DNA from: Acanthaster planci
Taxonomy: Eukaryota; Echinodermata; Asteroidea; Valvatida; Acanthasteridae
Direction: 5' to 3'
Assembly (NCBI RefSeq): GCF_001949145.1
Contig: NW_019091361.1
Location: 993,866-1,057,865, forward strand
Length of the DNA: 64,000 bases
Shown: positions 25,401 to 34,100 of the stretch, one piece after another
Layout of the letters: every line of letters begins with the position of its first letter
Numbering within the stretch: the stretch's first letter is position 1
Translations under genes and position numbers: made by a program
Notes under the pieces: model-generated
What the model was told of the DNA's origin: nothing
Database searches by the model: none
Seen by the model: only the letters and a program-made list of their open reading frames with translations

Positions 25401-26087
25401 TCAGAAGCCCTAGTGAAGCTTAAGGACATGAAGGTCAGTGAAATTGTTCAGAAATACTGCATACATGTACATATACCATCCGCATGATCATAATAATGCA
25501 TATCCGAATGGGAATATTGTGGGGGATCAACCTATGTAAAAAGTAAATATTTGGGAAGAAAGAGTTCCATACACGGCCATCAGACATGTCAGTATTCACC
25601 CTGTGCACATACATGTACATGTCCATGTACAAACCTGATGAGACTGGTCTGAAAAATTGTATTTCTTAAGCAAATGCTTCGATATCTTCCTTGCTAAATT
25701 TAACTTTGTGAGGCATGTTATCACTTTCTGATGGCTGATAACCACTGATGAAATAAAGACTGCTGATAAATTACAGTGTACTACACGGTACTAGGTCTTA
25801 TTTAACATTGTCATTAAGTTACAAGTAGTCACGTTAGTGCTGATGTCTGCAGGCTCCTAGTCTAGAAATCTTCACATTTTCTGTACTTCAAGTTTATTGA
25901 CTGATGGACAGTCCCTTCCCCCTTAACTCAATTCACTAACACTGTGAATTGCACCCTAAAAAGCAGCAAAGAAACTACCCACCAAGACATCTTGAAATGA
26001 TATGTTAGGCGACTGAACTGTCCAGTCCACTCTCTCTCCGTGCTGGTTGGCTATGCGTATTATAATCGGCTGAGATGTCATTTTCAT
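1452..26087 (-). CDS. map2k5: MEK5 dual-specificity MAP kinase kinase, 5' 14 exons (3' end outside window)
   Basis: MEK5 phosphorylates ERK5 and binds partners through an N-terminal PB1 domain. Exons, 5' to 3': 26087-25983 (start), 23913-23865, 22788-22721, 21473-21404, 19726-19689, 19214-19150, 18253-18211, 17624-17560, 17030-16991, 16518-16450, 3803-3722, 2774-2713, 2156-2108, 1576-1452. All have GT/AG sites and consistent phase, giving 310 codons. The PB1 domain has the acidic OPCA motif ([11 protein letters not shown]) in exon 3. The kinase domain shows the glycine loop GQGHSG (exon 8), lysine in IMAVK (exon 9), HRD at the exon 13/14 junction, and DFG in exon 14, with activation-loop Ser/Thr in [11 protein letters not shown]. 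The model ends at YMA, so APE and the rest of the C-lobe lie outside. The chosen ATG (26087) has a second in-frame ATG two codons on. Exons of 38 and 40 bp are unusually small. Family assignment is very secure. Confidence 0.95.
1577..2107. other. map2k5 intron 13
   Basis: No gene, RNA or clear repeat was seen in this 531-base intron. Open frames here are short and resemble no family. Confidence 0.6.
8990..9245. promoter_or_regulatory. Candidate enhancer in map2k5 intron 10
   Basis: A non-coding stretch denser in motif-like words than its AT-rich surroundings. It has two TAATCC sites (K50-homeodomain type, in CCTAATCCAATAACC and CATCTAATCCATCAG), a POU-like TTTGCATTTGAAT, a SOX-like ATTGTTGTG and a SMAD-like GTCTGG. 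It is proposed only on composition and motif density. Conservation in a related species would be the decisive test. Confidence 0.25.
12692..13528 (+). CDS. Secreted collagen-like C1q-domain protein (C1QTNF/adiponectin type), nested in map2k5 intron 10
   Basis: A 278-residue protein in one coding exon. A splice acceptor (TTGTTGATACAG) abuts the ATG at 12692, so at least one 5' UTR exon must lie upstream; this is why I reject the 48 extra in-frame residues. Residues 1-22 form a signal peptide ([12 protein letters not shown]). A Cys cluster follows (PCRDCCQQ, about 27-34), likely for inter-chain disulfides. About 17 uninterrupted Gly-X-Y triplets span about 36-86, then a short Leu/Gln-rich helical linker. 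The C1q globular head runs from about 143 ([11 protein letters not shown]) to YLLYPA near the end, including [18 protein letters not shown], a typical C1q signature with an NGT glycosylation site. Such proteins trimerise and act as pattern-recognition or hormone-like ligands. The ligand cannot be inferred. Confidence 0.93.
   Translation: MRSSSALQYVFFVLLLPALVVSRSDRPCRDCCQQKGDAGPVGPPGLPGVVGPQGLPGRDGLNGLNGPAGLPGRPGDKGEKGTSGDMSGILKLLNQQSSDVLTDLQEVLEFLKEQRAQMSISPDVMMASPPLIHPMGRIEITAFTVVRTLDLPGHGDVAKDITYDRVITNVGNRFNFETGHFVCPTNGTYFFTFSVAHDRDTMVELVKNEERLVAVHGDAAQKLRTMYTNSAVVELVERDEVWTRLTRSHSLSGNTQHLTTFTGYLLYPASATKRVTKG
14103..14108 (+). terminator. Probable polyadenylation signal of the C1q gene
   Basis: AATAAA about 575 bases after the C1q stop, followed by a T/G-rich stretch (CTGTTTCTGTGG). 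It is a plausible 3' end, leaving a 3' UTR of about 0.6 kb. Confidence 0.45.
14290..14530. promoter_or_regulatory. Candidate regulatory segment with clustered SMAD-like sites
   Basis: It contains CAGACAGACAGGCAGGCTGG, a run of CAGAC/GGCTG-type SMAD words, next to GGGATAAT (K50 homeodomain type). It lies just beyond the likely 3' end of the nested C1q gene and inside the large map2k5 intron. No coding potential is apparent. Function is inferred from motifs only. Confidence 0.2.
18718..18916. mobile_element. MITE with about 60-bp terminal inverted repeats and 10-bp target duplication (Mutator-like)
   Basis: The left end (18718 onward) and right end (18916 inward) match at roughly 54 of 62 positions, with CTAAAGACACTG and GTGATTTGGGGCAAGCTTTT shared exactly. 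AATTCAAATT is present perfectly on both sides (18708-18717 and 18917-18926) as a target-site duplication. Long inverted repeats with 9-10 bp duplications fit Mutator-like elements. The core is only about 75 bp and has no open frame, so the element is non-autonomous. It lies in the map2k5 intron between the exons at 18211 and 19150. Confidence 0.8.
20502..20596. repeat. Nested palindromic element (three hairpins in one inverted repeat)
   Basis: 20503-20526 is a perfect hairpin (GGTCTTAAAC, loop GTGT, then its complement). 20574-20594 is a second, near-identical hairpin. Between them AGAATGGA (20536-20543) pairs with TCCATTCT (20557-20564). The whole also folds as one large imperfect palindrome. 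This resembles a fold-back or MITE-type element. No target duplication was recognised. Confidence 0.6.
23395..23635. mobile_element. MITE-like element, about 240 bp
   Basis: The left end GGGTAATCTCAGAAATTAG is mirrored on the right by the complement of CTAATTTCTGGAATTACCC (23617-23635). Pairing continues weakly inward (GGTCTA, then TTTTGTGT..CCC). No convincing target duplication was seen, so the superfamily is not assigned. It lies in the map2k5 intron between exons 2 and 3. Confidence 0.5.
24243..24502 (+). repeat. 37-bp minisatellite, about 7 copies
   Basis: Units begin near 24253, 24290, 24321, 24358, 24395, 24432 and 24469. Each contains GTAACTGTC(C/A)AAGTAAC followed by ATACTGG and a TACATGTACATGT palindrome. 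One unit is 31 bp, having lost one ACATGT. Two variants (TCCAAG and TCAAAG) are interspersed. The array lies in map2k5 intron 1. Open frames across it are repeat artefacts. Confidence 0.9.
25553..25737 (+). repeat. Interspersed repeat, copy 1
   Basis: Shares GGAAGA..GAGTTCCATAC, CCCTG(T/C)GCACA, GA(G/C)..GGTCTGAA and ATGTTATCACT(T/C)TCTGAT in the same order and orientation with 56,413-56,567, about 31 kb away. This implies an unnamed dispersed family. No coding potential. Confidence 0.6.
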
Positions 26088-26429
26088 ACGATGGCTCAAC
26101 ACTGCATCGTTTAAATGCACACAACTCCCAAAAGAACAGCACTAATACACCATCTATAAAAATTACTGGCGTTAGACACACAATAAAACGTTGAAACAAA
26201 ACAGAAGTTAATGCAGAATTTTTGCTCACAGTTTCAGTGCACAGCCCTTTGCTACGTGTGTGACTTTAGTACGCGTGTACGGTACCTGTAAACACAATAC
26301 TCTTCATCACATAATTATTGGGGAACCAGACTATCCAAAAAAGTTTGAGATTGAGAACGTTGGGACTGTAGATGGCGCTGCATTGTTTTCAAACGTTTCA
26401 GGCCAGTAAACAGGCCCAAAGTTTTAAGG

Positions 26430-27200
26430 GGTGATTATCTCCGAGAAATATCTTCAAAACGCATCAGTTAATCCACTGAAAACTCATAGAAAAAATGAAA
26501 GATGTGGACGTGAGCTATCATTTAATATGTATCCTGATTTTTGAAGTGGGGGTATTTATTATTATTGTCTGTGGCAGCTAAAATAATAAAACTGGTCTGC
26601 AACCGTTGAAAATTAAGCCCACAGACATTAGCCTTAGCTGCCCATACCTTTAAGGTGGCACACCGCCCTCACTACAGTATTCGTCAACGTACACGTACGC
26701 ACGGACACGATGAACGCCTTGAAAGTAGGGTTAAAACCGTAAATAGGCCCAAAGTTGCCTGTGCAGAATCGGACCGAAGTCCGATTCAACGTGCCATTCT
26801 GCTATTAGAACATTGAATGGACAGTTTACAAGGAGGATGGAAAATACCAGCAGGACTGCCAGCCTGTATTTCTGAAAGTATCGGACAAAACGGGAAACTC
26901 TAGTCTGAATAGCTTTATTCTGTAATAGAATGTAGCCTTGTAGGCGTCAATTTTCAAAACGGCGATGGGCTTCATGATCATTTTGAAGAGTGATTATCTC
27001 TGCAGAAATATCTTCAAAGTCATCGTTTAAGCCATTCAAAATTGAAAGGAAAATGAAAGATGAGGCAGTGAGCTAGAACTTGATATGTATCTTGAACACG
27101 GGAGAAATTTGTGAGTATTTTTCCTGATTTTTGAAGTGGGGTTATTTATCACTTGCTTTTGGAAGCTTGTTTATTGGTCTGTAACCCAACGGCAGCTAGA
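26430..27200 (+). repeat. Two diverged direct copies of a repeat of about 170-200 bp
   Basis: 26,430-26,605 and 26,988-27,200 share, in order, GTGATTATCTC, GAGAAATATCTTCAAA or GCAGAAATATCTTCAAA, AAAATGAAAGATG, GTGAGCTA, TGATTTTTGAAGTGGGG, TATTTAT, GGTCTG and GGCAGCTA. The second copy carries an extra insertion. The origin is probably a dispersed non-coding repeat, not a gene. Confidence 0.7.
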
Positions 27201-29458
27201 ACTGGCCGCGGCTGATGTAAATGGAGGTTCTCTCACCGTACAATTGCATTCTGTCCCACCCAGTCTTTTCAAAATATTTCTACTTTTAGCTAGGTTGGAA
27301 CTTAAGTTCCATGTCGGGATATCAAGGGAAGGTACACCTCATTGTTAGGACACCCCATGGCTGGCACATCCCGTGGGAGGAATGCTCCCAAGTTTAAATT
27401 AATGTCCCTCCAGAAGAAAGTTTCACTGGACATTGTCCGCCTAAGTATTCTGTCATATGATTGTATGGAGAATTTGTCAGAATATTCTGATCTCTGATTG
27501 ATTAATTGAAAAGTGTCCTGAACGCTCCTGGTCCCTCGACGGTCCCATGACCCTTCATGCAACTGGCTCCGATTTTTCACTGAACCCCCATGGTACACAC
27601 TGGGACTTCATCGATTGCAAAGGTTGCGCCCACATCTCCACAATACGGCCCTGGATGGGTTCAGCTTGTATCCAGCTTGATTCAGCTAAATCGAGACTTT
27701 TGGGATCGAAAATCGGACCTTGATATCTTAGATGCATTCGAATCAACATCCTTCCATGTGCACGTACAGAGATGCCTTGGAATAAGACTGGGAAATGAAT
27801 GAGCTATTAACATAAAAAAACAATCTCTTTTTACTGTTGCCAGAAGGAAAAAGAGTTGCAGCTTTTTGCTATATGTTTTTGTAAGACAATGATAAAAATA
27901 ATTTCCCTTCCTTTCATTATCCTGTAATGAATAGAACGGCTGTTAGGTTTTGTAAGGAAATCTCAAAATGTTTTTGACTCCCCAGCACCCCTCCCCCAAC
28001 AAGAGTAGTTCTGCATCCGTCCTTGAGAGGACTCTTCTGGGATTTTACGTTGCGTGCGGTTAAAAGAATTTCCTCCGGGTTTTTGCTTGGAATGATGTAA
28101 ACTGGAAAGGACATCTCGCTGCAGCAACCCTAGTGGGTTCATAAAAGGCCACTTTATCACGTCTATGTATTGAACGCTTTGTATTTCCAAACTTTTCAAC
28201 ACTTGGGACGACAGCAGTAAATACGAAACATTGCAAGGGAAATATTTATTATACAAGACTCTACAGGAGATTTACCCAAAATTTTATTGAAGCCACTTAC
28301 TTGCAGGCCCTCTTTTTATGAAGAGGCACTCAGTTTTTTTTCTTTTCCAAATTCGGGCCTAGTTGCGGGGGGACAGTTCTTGGGTGTGGGTTGTTCATGC
28401 CATTGAGTCTACAAAGGTGTAAATTACATTTATTTCCCGTGTTGCTTTTTTTGGTCTTGTTTGGTGATTCGCGCCTTCTGTATTAAAGAGAATTAAAGGT
28501 TTCCATGGAATGACAAACACATTGTGATTGAAAGAGTGAAAAATGTAAAGATTTTGCGGACAACACATGGAGAGAAATTTTCATTTGGGGTCTGGTTGGC
28601 TGTTTTTTGGTCGTTGTGTGGTTGGATTCAATATGGGCTTTGGCACTGTTTAGGTTGGATGGGCAGAGGTTGAGCTTGATTCTACCCCCATGGCTGGACG
28701 CATGGCACTCTCGGTTCTGCAGGGCTTACACGGCTGCAGCATGGTGGGATTGGATTGGCTGGGCACATCACCTGAGATGTTAGGAACGGCTCTGCTGCCT
28801 CACTGCTTTAGGCTGAGATCGGCTGTGCTTCATTATTTTTACGAGTGAGAATTTGCTCGGCTGCCGCCAGTCTGGGGCTTGACTGAGCATTACTACTGGG
28901 CCTGGGCTGGACTCTTGGTTGTTTGGTATATGGGTTATTTTCGTCAATTATATCCATAAAATTCACAAGCGTGAAACTAACTTTTTGAGTCTCCAAGATT
29001 TGCGTAAATTTTTTTCAGTATGCACCTTCATCTTCTGTCATTTAAAAGCAAAATAATTTCATAAAGCTCCCTGATAAAAACGGTCTATTACCCACTGTAT
29101 TTCCCGTAAGTTGCCAACACATGCACTTTTACGTTCACTATAAAGCAACATCGCAAAGTACAAAGCAATGATATATTAATACTCTATCGTTAGCAAGAAT
29201 GCCTTATTTCCACTCATCAATCAGCGTAACGGATTCACTATGGAGGATTAGAGACGTTTGATTGTGATGCTATCTTGCAAGAATTCATCCAGTACTGCTT
29301 CCAATCTGAACGGATATCAAACATACCATGAACAGTGGCACAGCTAAATGTCCGGGAGCACCTTGCGGCGCACACATTTTTTTCAAGGGAGCACCAGAAG
29401 AAAATAAGTGGTAGCTGCATAGCTATATAAACTCAACGGAGATTATTCACCGATCCCA

Positions 29459-29521
29459 AGGGGGGCGTGCACCCGAGGGGCACGGGCATTAGGGAGTGGG
29501 GCATGTGCCCCCGTGCTCCCC
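29459..29521. repeat. GC-rich hairpin-forming segment
   Basis: GAGGGGCACGGGCAT is mirrored by ATGTGCCCCCGTGCTCC about 12 bases later, in otherwise AT-rich DNA. It could be the end of a degraded transposon. No target duplication was found. Confidence 0.3.
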
Positions 29522-30387
29522 GTATAGTTATGCCTCTGACTATGACGCGTCTGTTACGACAGAAAAACAGTTACGTAGATCGAAATAAACAAATAAGTTT
29601 CATATATATGCACTGAAACTCAGATTTGTATATACAAACAAATGTAGGCCTATGTTAACAGGAACGAATTCAAGTAAAACAGAATACACAAATTATGAGT
29701 TTTCTGCTCTATCTATATTAGCGAAGTACCACGCGTTTTGTTTTATATTAAGTTATAATAATTGGGTTTGATCCTAATATTAGTATCCGCTTTTGCTTCA
29801 CAGTTAATTTATTTTGGCCTATGCATAAATCACAACGGCACCTCATAGTCGGCAAAGGTATTGATCACTGTAACCTGTATGGTCGGAAGAGATTTGAAAC
29901 TTTGGAGAGAATATAGACGAATCTAAATAGCAACCACTGCGTTGGGTTTTATAGAGTGCAGTTGTCACGGAACTCACCCGAGTCCTTACATTAGACCTTG
30001 CACAAGCGTAAGCCATCTTTCAGTCTTATTCCCCATATCGGTTTATAAATTGCAAACTGTTAATTATAGGCACGGGACTGTTTTATAATTACATTGCCAT
30101 GTGTTCTAGCCTGCCTTTTGAAATTTTTCTAAATCCGACTTACACACCAACGTCTAATGTTTAATCACTAGTTTGAAATTTCGTATAAGAGTAGGCAGGC
30201 CGCTTGTCATGAAATTTCATTCTTGCTTTCATTTCTACTATCAGCATTCAAAAATGAAAAGTTAACCTCGCTTTCACTTTTAATATGGCAGGCCCATGAG
30301 TAAAGTCTTAGTTACCACGTTGCTTTTCGCCATGGGCCATTGCACATAACCGGAGACAGTGTTACCTATGTCAATGGATTCGTATAG

Positions 30388-30393
30388 TTTATT
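30388..30393 (-). terminator. Possible polyadenylation signal of the GPCR gene
   Basis: AATAAA on the minus strand about 220 bases beyond the GPCR stop codon. Position is reasonable, but there is no other support. Confidence 0.35.
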
Positions 30394-30611
30394 ATTTGGA
30401 CCGCGGTGGCGATATTTACGTTATCACTATGCCAAAGGGTATCGTAATAACTACTTTTCGGTAAGAAGTACCGTAGCAAGCATTCCATGATTGTGATTCC
30501 GATTAAAACCTAATGTTACTCCCAACATCGCAGAGAATGTCCGGTGACGTCACCTGACTTGTCCACAGCTGACCCAAATTGCCGCTGTCTTGGTTAGTGC
30601 ACACAGCTATT

Positions 30612-31805
30612 TCACCCAGACTGGTCGCTCACCCAACAGCACTTGCTTCGACGCAGGACTTTGAAGAACCCAGAGGGTTCTGGGATGTTAGCCCATTGTG
30701 GACGCAAGATGTAACGGAATATGGCCTTGAAATCCCGATGCTTGGTGCCATAAATTATGGGGTTAACGCAACTGTTGAAAAAGAACAAAGCAAAGAGGTA
30801 GGGCCGGGCTGGGCTGTCACCGTACATCGCAACGACAGCATACGGGGTGACGCACAGCATGAAGGCGCAGACGACGAAAAACATGTTCTTGGTGATGGCG
30901 CTTTGGCGGCGACCCAGCTGAGAATTGTCGGCCTTCAAACTCTTCTGATTAACATGCGAGAGCTTCATGTCATCACTACCGGTGTAACCCATGGAAATGG
31001 TAGATGGGATACTGGGCGTGGCTTCAATTTGCTGGGCGTTGGCCATCTTCTTGGTGTGGTGTTTCAGGTGTCTCCAGATGAGCAAGTAGCAGGCAATGAT
31101 AATAATCAGTAGAATTGGGTATACCACGCCCCCTACAATGATGTTGTAGATATGAGAGCTGGTTTGAGACGTGGTTGATCCACACGTATGATACTTTTTG
31201 TTGTAAGTAAAGCCACCTATGTTCATTAAGGATGGCAACAGGGTGATGAATAACGGTATCAGCCAAACAAGAACTAGCCAGACCACAATCTTCTTCGGTG
31301 TATAGATTTTATAGTAAGTCGTTCTGGGTCGGGTGATTAACAGCAAGCGGTTCAGGCCGATAAAAACAAGCGAGAAAACACTGCACCCGACGGCGGCATT
31401 TTGGACGACTGCGGTTACACTGCAGACCCAAACTCCGACCGGCAGCCCTTCCCTGCCCAACAAGGCTACGGCATTCCACGGAATGACCAGGCAAGTTAGT
31501 AGGTCTGCGACGCTCAGGTTCACCACGAACGCGTTGGTGGCGGTACGCACTTTCCGGGAGAGGAGCACGGCCAGGATCACCAACGTGTTACCAAAGATAC
31601 CAAGCACAGCTACCGACAGGAACAAGGTTGCTACGATGACCCTCTGGGTGTAGTCGCTGAATTCGAAAGGCGGATTCTTGGTAGAGTTGAAAGCAGCGTT
31701 GTCTGTAGGTAATGAACCTGCGCCGACATCGTTGAAATTGAGCGATGGGTTCTCCGTGGAGTTGAAAGTTAGCTTGTCAGTACCCATGTCAGTTGTTACA
31801 TCCAT
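30612..31805 (-). CDS. Intronless class A (rhodopsin-family) orphan GPCR
   Basis: A 397-residue seven-helix receptor in a single exon. The N-terminus is extracellular with N-glycosylation sites at 15-17 and 40-42, inside a loose duplication (FNSTENPSLNF and FNSTKNPPFEF). TM1 has GNTLVI (about 72-77); TM2 has LSVADLL with Asp101; Cys128 and Cys208 form the expected disulfide. The TM3 end reads NRL (152-154) instead of DRY; the TM6 region has CVTPY without the usual Trp; TM7 has NPIIY. The C-tail carries a CC pair, possibly palmitoylated. The N-R-x variant is known in melatonin, GPR84 and Moody/Tre1 receptors, so a place near that group is likely. The ligand is unknown. A decayed partial copy lies at 48,857-49,160. 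Confidence 0.93.
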   Translation of the reverse strand: MDVTTDMGTDKLTFNSTENPSLNFNDVGAGSLPTDNAAFNSTKNPPFEFSDYTQRVIVATLFLSVAVLGIFGNTLVILAVLLSRKVRTATNAFVVNLSVADLLTCLVIPWNAVALLGREGLPVGVWVCSVTAVVQNAAVGCSVFSLVFIGLNRLLLITRPRTTYYKIYTPKKIVVWLVLVWLIPLFITLLPSLMNIGGFTYNKKYHTCGSTTSQTSSHIYNIIVGGVVYPILLIIIIACYLLIWRHLKHHTKKMANAQQIEATPSIPSTISMGYTGSDDMKLSHVNQKSLKADNSQLGRRQSAITKNMFFVVCAFMLCVTPYAVVAMYGDSPARPYLFALFFFNSCVNPIIYGTKHRDFKAIFRYILRPQWANIPEPSGFFKVLRRSKCCWVSDQSG

Positions 31806-32416
31806 TTAAAAAGATTGATCAAACTTCTTATGATAAAAATGTCACTACAATGTGTGCCTTGTTGGCCATCCAACTTGTCAGCACTATGCCTGCTGTTGAA
31901 AGTGTCAAGCTTTTGGTCGTAACTGCTTGGTTGCTACTCGATTCTGTGCACCGACTTTCATAAAACTCCGGTATGTATCGCTTTCACTTTCGAACTAACT
32001 GTCCATTTGTCATTGCGGAAAAACTGGTATATGGAATATAAAAGGGCTGTGGCGTTAAGACAGATACGCTGCTTAGCTGCCATAAAACTGTTGAAACATG
32101 AGACCAGCTCCCAAAGTAATTCTGTAACCGACTCCTCTTTCAATGGCCAAAGTGCGATCAGCGCGGTCAACCACCGATCGATTTTGCCTGGTACTGAAGA
32201 TACATCCAAGCAAAATCGACCAGCTGTTGTCTGGGTCCCAGACCAACTGAGTCTGACTTATGCACTCTTCCTGTTTTTTAAATTTTCAGAATGTCTGAAA
32301 AAGCTATTTTCTAATAGTTGATTCTTTACCGTCAGCGTAATGTTCGTACATAACAGCACTGTATACAAATCACATTTTCTTCTCTAAATTTGGTCATTTT
32401 TACGACGGTAGGTATG

Positions 32417-32658
32417 CATGGGCGGAAATCCCAGTGGGAAGGGGGGAAACGCCCCCCCCCCTCATGAATTTGGTACGGGGGACACAATGCCAAATGTCCC
32501 CTCCATGTTTTAAGCAAAAAAACATACTAAAGGACTTGATAAATCGAGGATTTCCCCTTTTGAGTTTTTATAAATGTAATAAGATAATAAACACGGTGTG
32601 CACAAAAAAGTGTAAATGGATGTCTCCCCCCACGATGGAGGAGAGATTTCCGCCCATG
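32417..32658. mobile_element. hAT-like MITE with perfect 14-bp inverted repeats
   Basis: The 242-bp element begins CATGGGCGGAAATC and ends with its exact complement GATTTCCGCCCATG. The flanks TAGGTATG (32409-32416) and TAAGTATG (32659-32666) match at 7 of 8 positions, fitting the 8-bp target duplication of hAT elements. There is no transposase frame, so it is non-autonomous. The single mismatch in the duplication suggests it is not very recent. Confidence 0.7.
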
Positions 32659-33616
32659 TAAGTATGTTCAAGTGCAAATTACTAGATTTTAATTTTGTGT
32701 CTTGGTTACACCCACTACTCGCTATATCACTGACGTCATGGGGTCGCCTTCTCCCTGCATAAAAATATCATTTAGGCCCCCTAAACCTCTGGACTTGAAA
32801 TTGCTACAATAACAATTGTTCGAAACAGAAAAAATCGGTTGCCAGGTATTGTTTAATATTTACTTTCAAAGAGAGTTATGTAAACGAAAGTGTTTTTTAC
32901 TGTTTCTGTGTGAATGATCAAATAAATATTGTGAAGTTTTTTGTATTTTGGTGAATGCTACCGTAATAAATATCGGAGGGGTGGATTTGAAGAACGACTC
33001 CGTGAATTTTGATTGCACGTGAATGGCGATTCCAGACACTTCAAAGTTTCTATGTGTAAACAGAATTAGAAAAAAAATCGGCACTAAATTTGGCCTACTC
33101 TCTATGGAGCACTAACATGAATCACAAGAAAAGAGCTGAAGTTTCCCCTATAAAACCGCGCTAGGGAATGATTTCATCAGCATGTTGGCATGTCAGCATT
33201 TGTAGCAGTGGGACTTTCCAGACTCATTTCTCATTGAACCAACACTGTCTCACACTGACATATTTAAAGTGTACAGGGCATGACCCCTGGACTATGTTAT
33301 GCAACGTATGCCACTCGCTGCCCATCACGTAAATTGCAGTCAAAAGGATGTCACCGATATCTACCCTAAATTATGTTTTTGCATGGACGTAAATCCGGGG
33401 CATAAAGGGTATTGGTATATCTCCCCCACGTTTTGGGGTGAGCGAAAAATTAAAGCGGATTTTGACGAATTTTTAAGACTTCCAATGAATAAATTGCATT
33501 CCTTTTTTTACATCGCAATTGCATTGCATGCCGTCTTTTGTGTTCAGTGGAAACAACAAAAAATCGAAAATTAGAAGACCTTATTGTCCAGTGTATCATT
33601 GAAAGGTAAAGAAACC

Positions 33617-34100
33617 TCACCGTCGTCAAGTCCAAGGTAAATTATGCAATGATGTTGACCTTGTCCACCCCAGATATAGAACTGTTGTTCCGCCTTTGTA
33701 TTACAGTTGCTATGGCACTTGATCAATGGAGGTCCGCATGCAAACAACTTAATATTGACACGAACGATGAGGGCCAACACGGGAAGCGCAGTGTGTGTGT
33801 GTGAAGCCATGCACTGATAAAGGCCATAGTGGTCAGCCATCATTCACCGAACATCAGTCTAGATTTGCCCACCAGAAATGTAACATTTTGCCATCGTATT
33901 TCGTAACATCTGAATGACGAACGTACAGCTAAGTCATCATAATTTTCAAGCTGATGTGATTTTGTAACTGGTGAGTTTCAAATTGATTTTTTGTACACTC
34001 AACCTTGCACTTGGTTAATGTGGTTTTATTTGACGTTGCGTGTAACGCATCCACTTGATGTGGCGCAGTGTGTGCCTCTTGAATAAACAAATACATTAAC
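33617..34100. repeat. Segment duplicated at 50,258-50,710
   Basis: Both segments share, in order, GTCAAGTCCAAGGTA or TCAGGTCCAAGGTA, TTATGCAA, TGACGTTGACCTTGTC or its variant, GACAGTTGCTAT or TACAGTTGCTAT, TAGATTTGCCC, TTTCAAGCTGAT or its variant, TTTTGTAAC and TTGACGTTGC(G/A)TGTAAC. It is non-coding and lies upstream of the GPCR in both copies, so it belongs to the same old block duplication. Confidence 0.75.

Larger units (their letters stand above)
26088..30611. other. Intergenic: map2k5 promoter side and 3' flank of the GPCR gene
   Basis: No recognisable coding exon or RNA gene. The map2k5 transcription start is expected within the first few hundred bases, but no core promoter element is clear. 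The region holds a tandem diverged repeat (26,430-27,200), a short palindrome AATCGGACCGAAGTCCGATT (26,768-26,787) and a GC-rich hairpin-forming stretch at 29,459-29,521. Confidence 0.6.

Noticed and set aside
30579-31112. Plus-strand frame of 177 codons over the GPCR
   Set aside because: Antisense shadow of the receptor coding exon.
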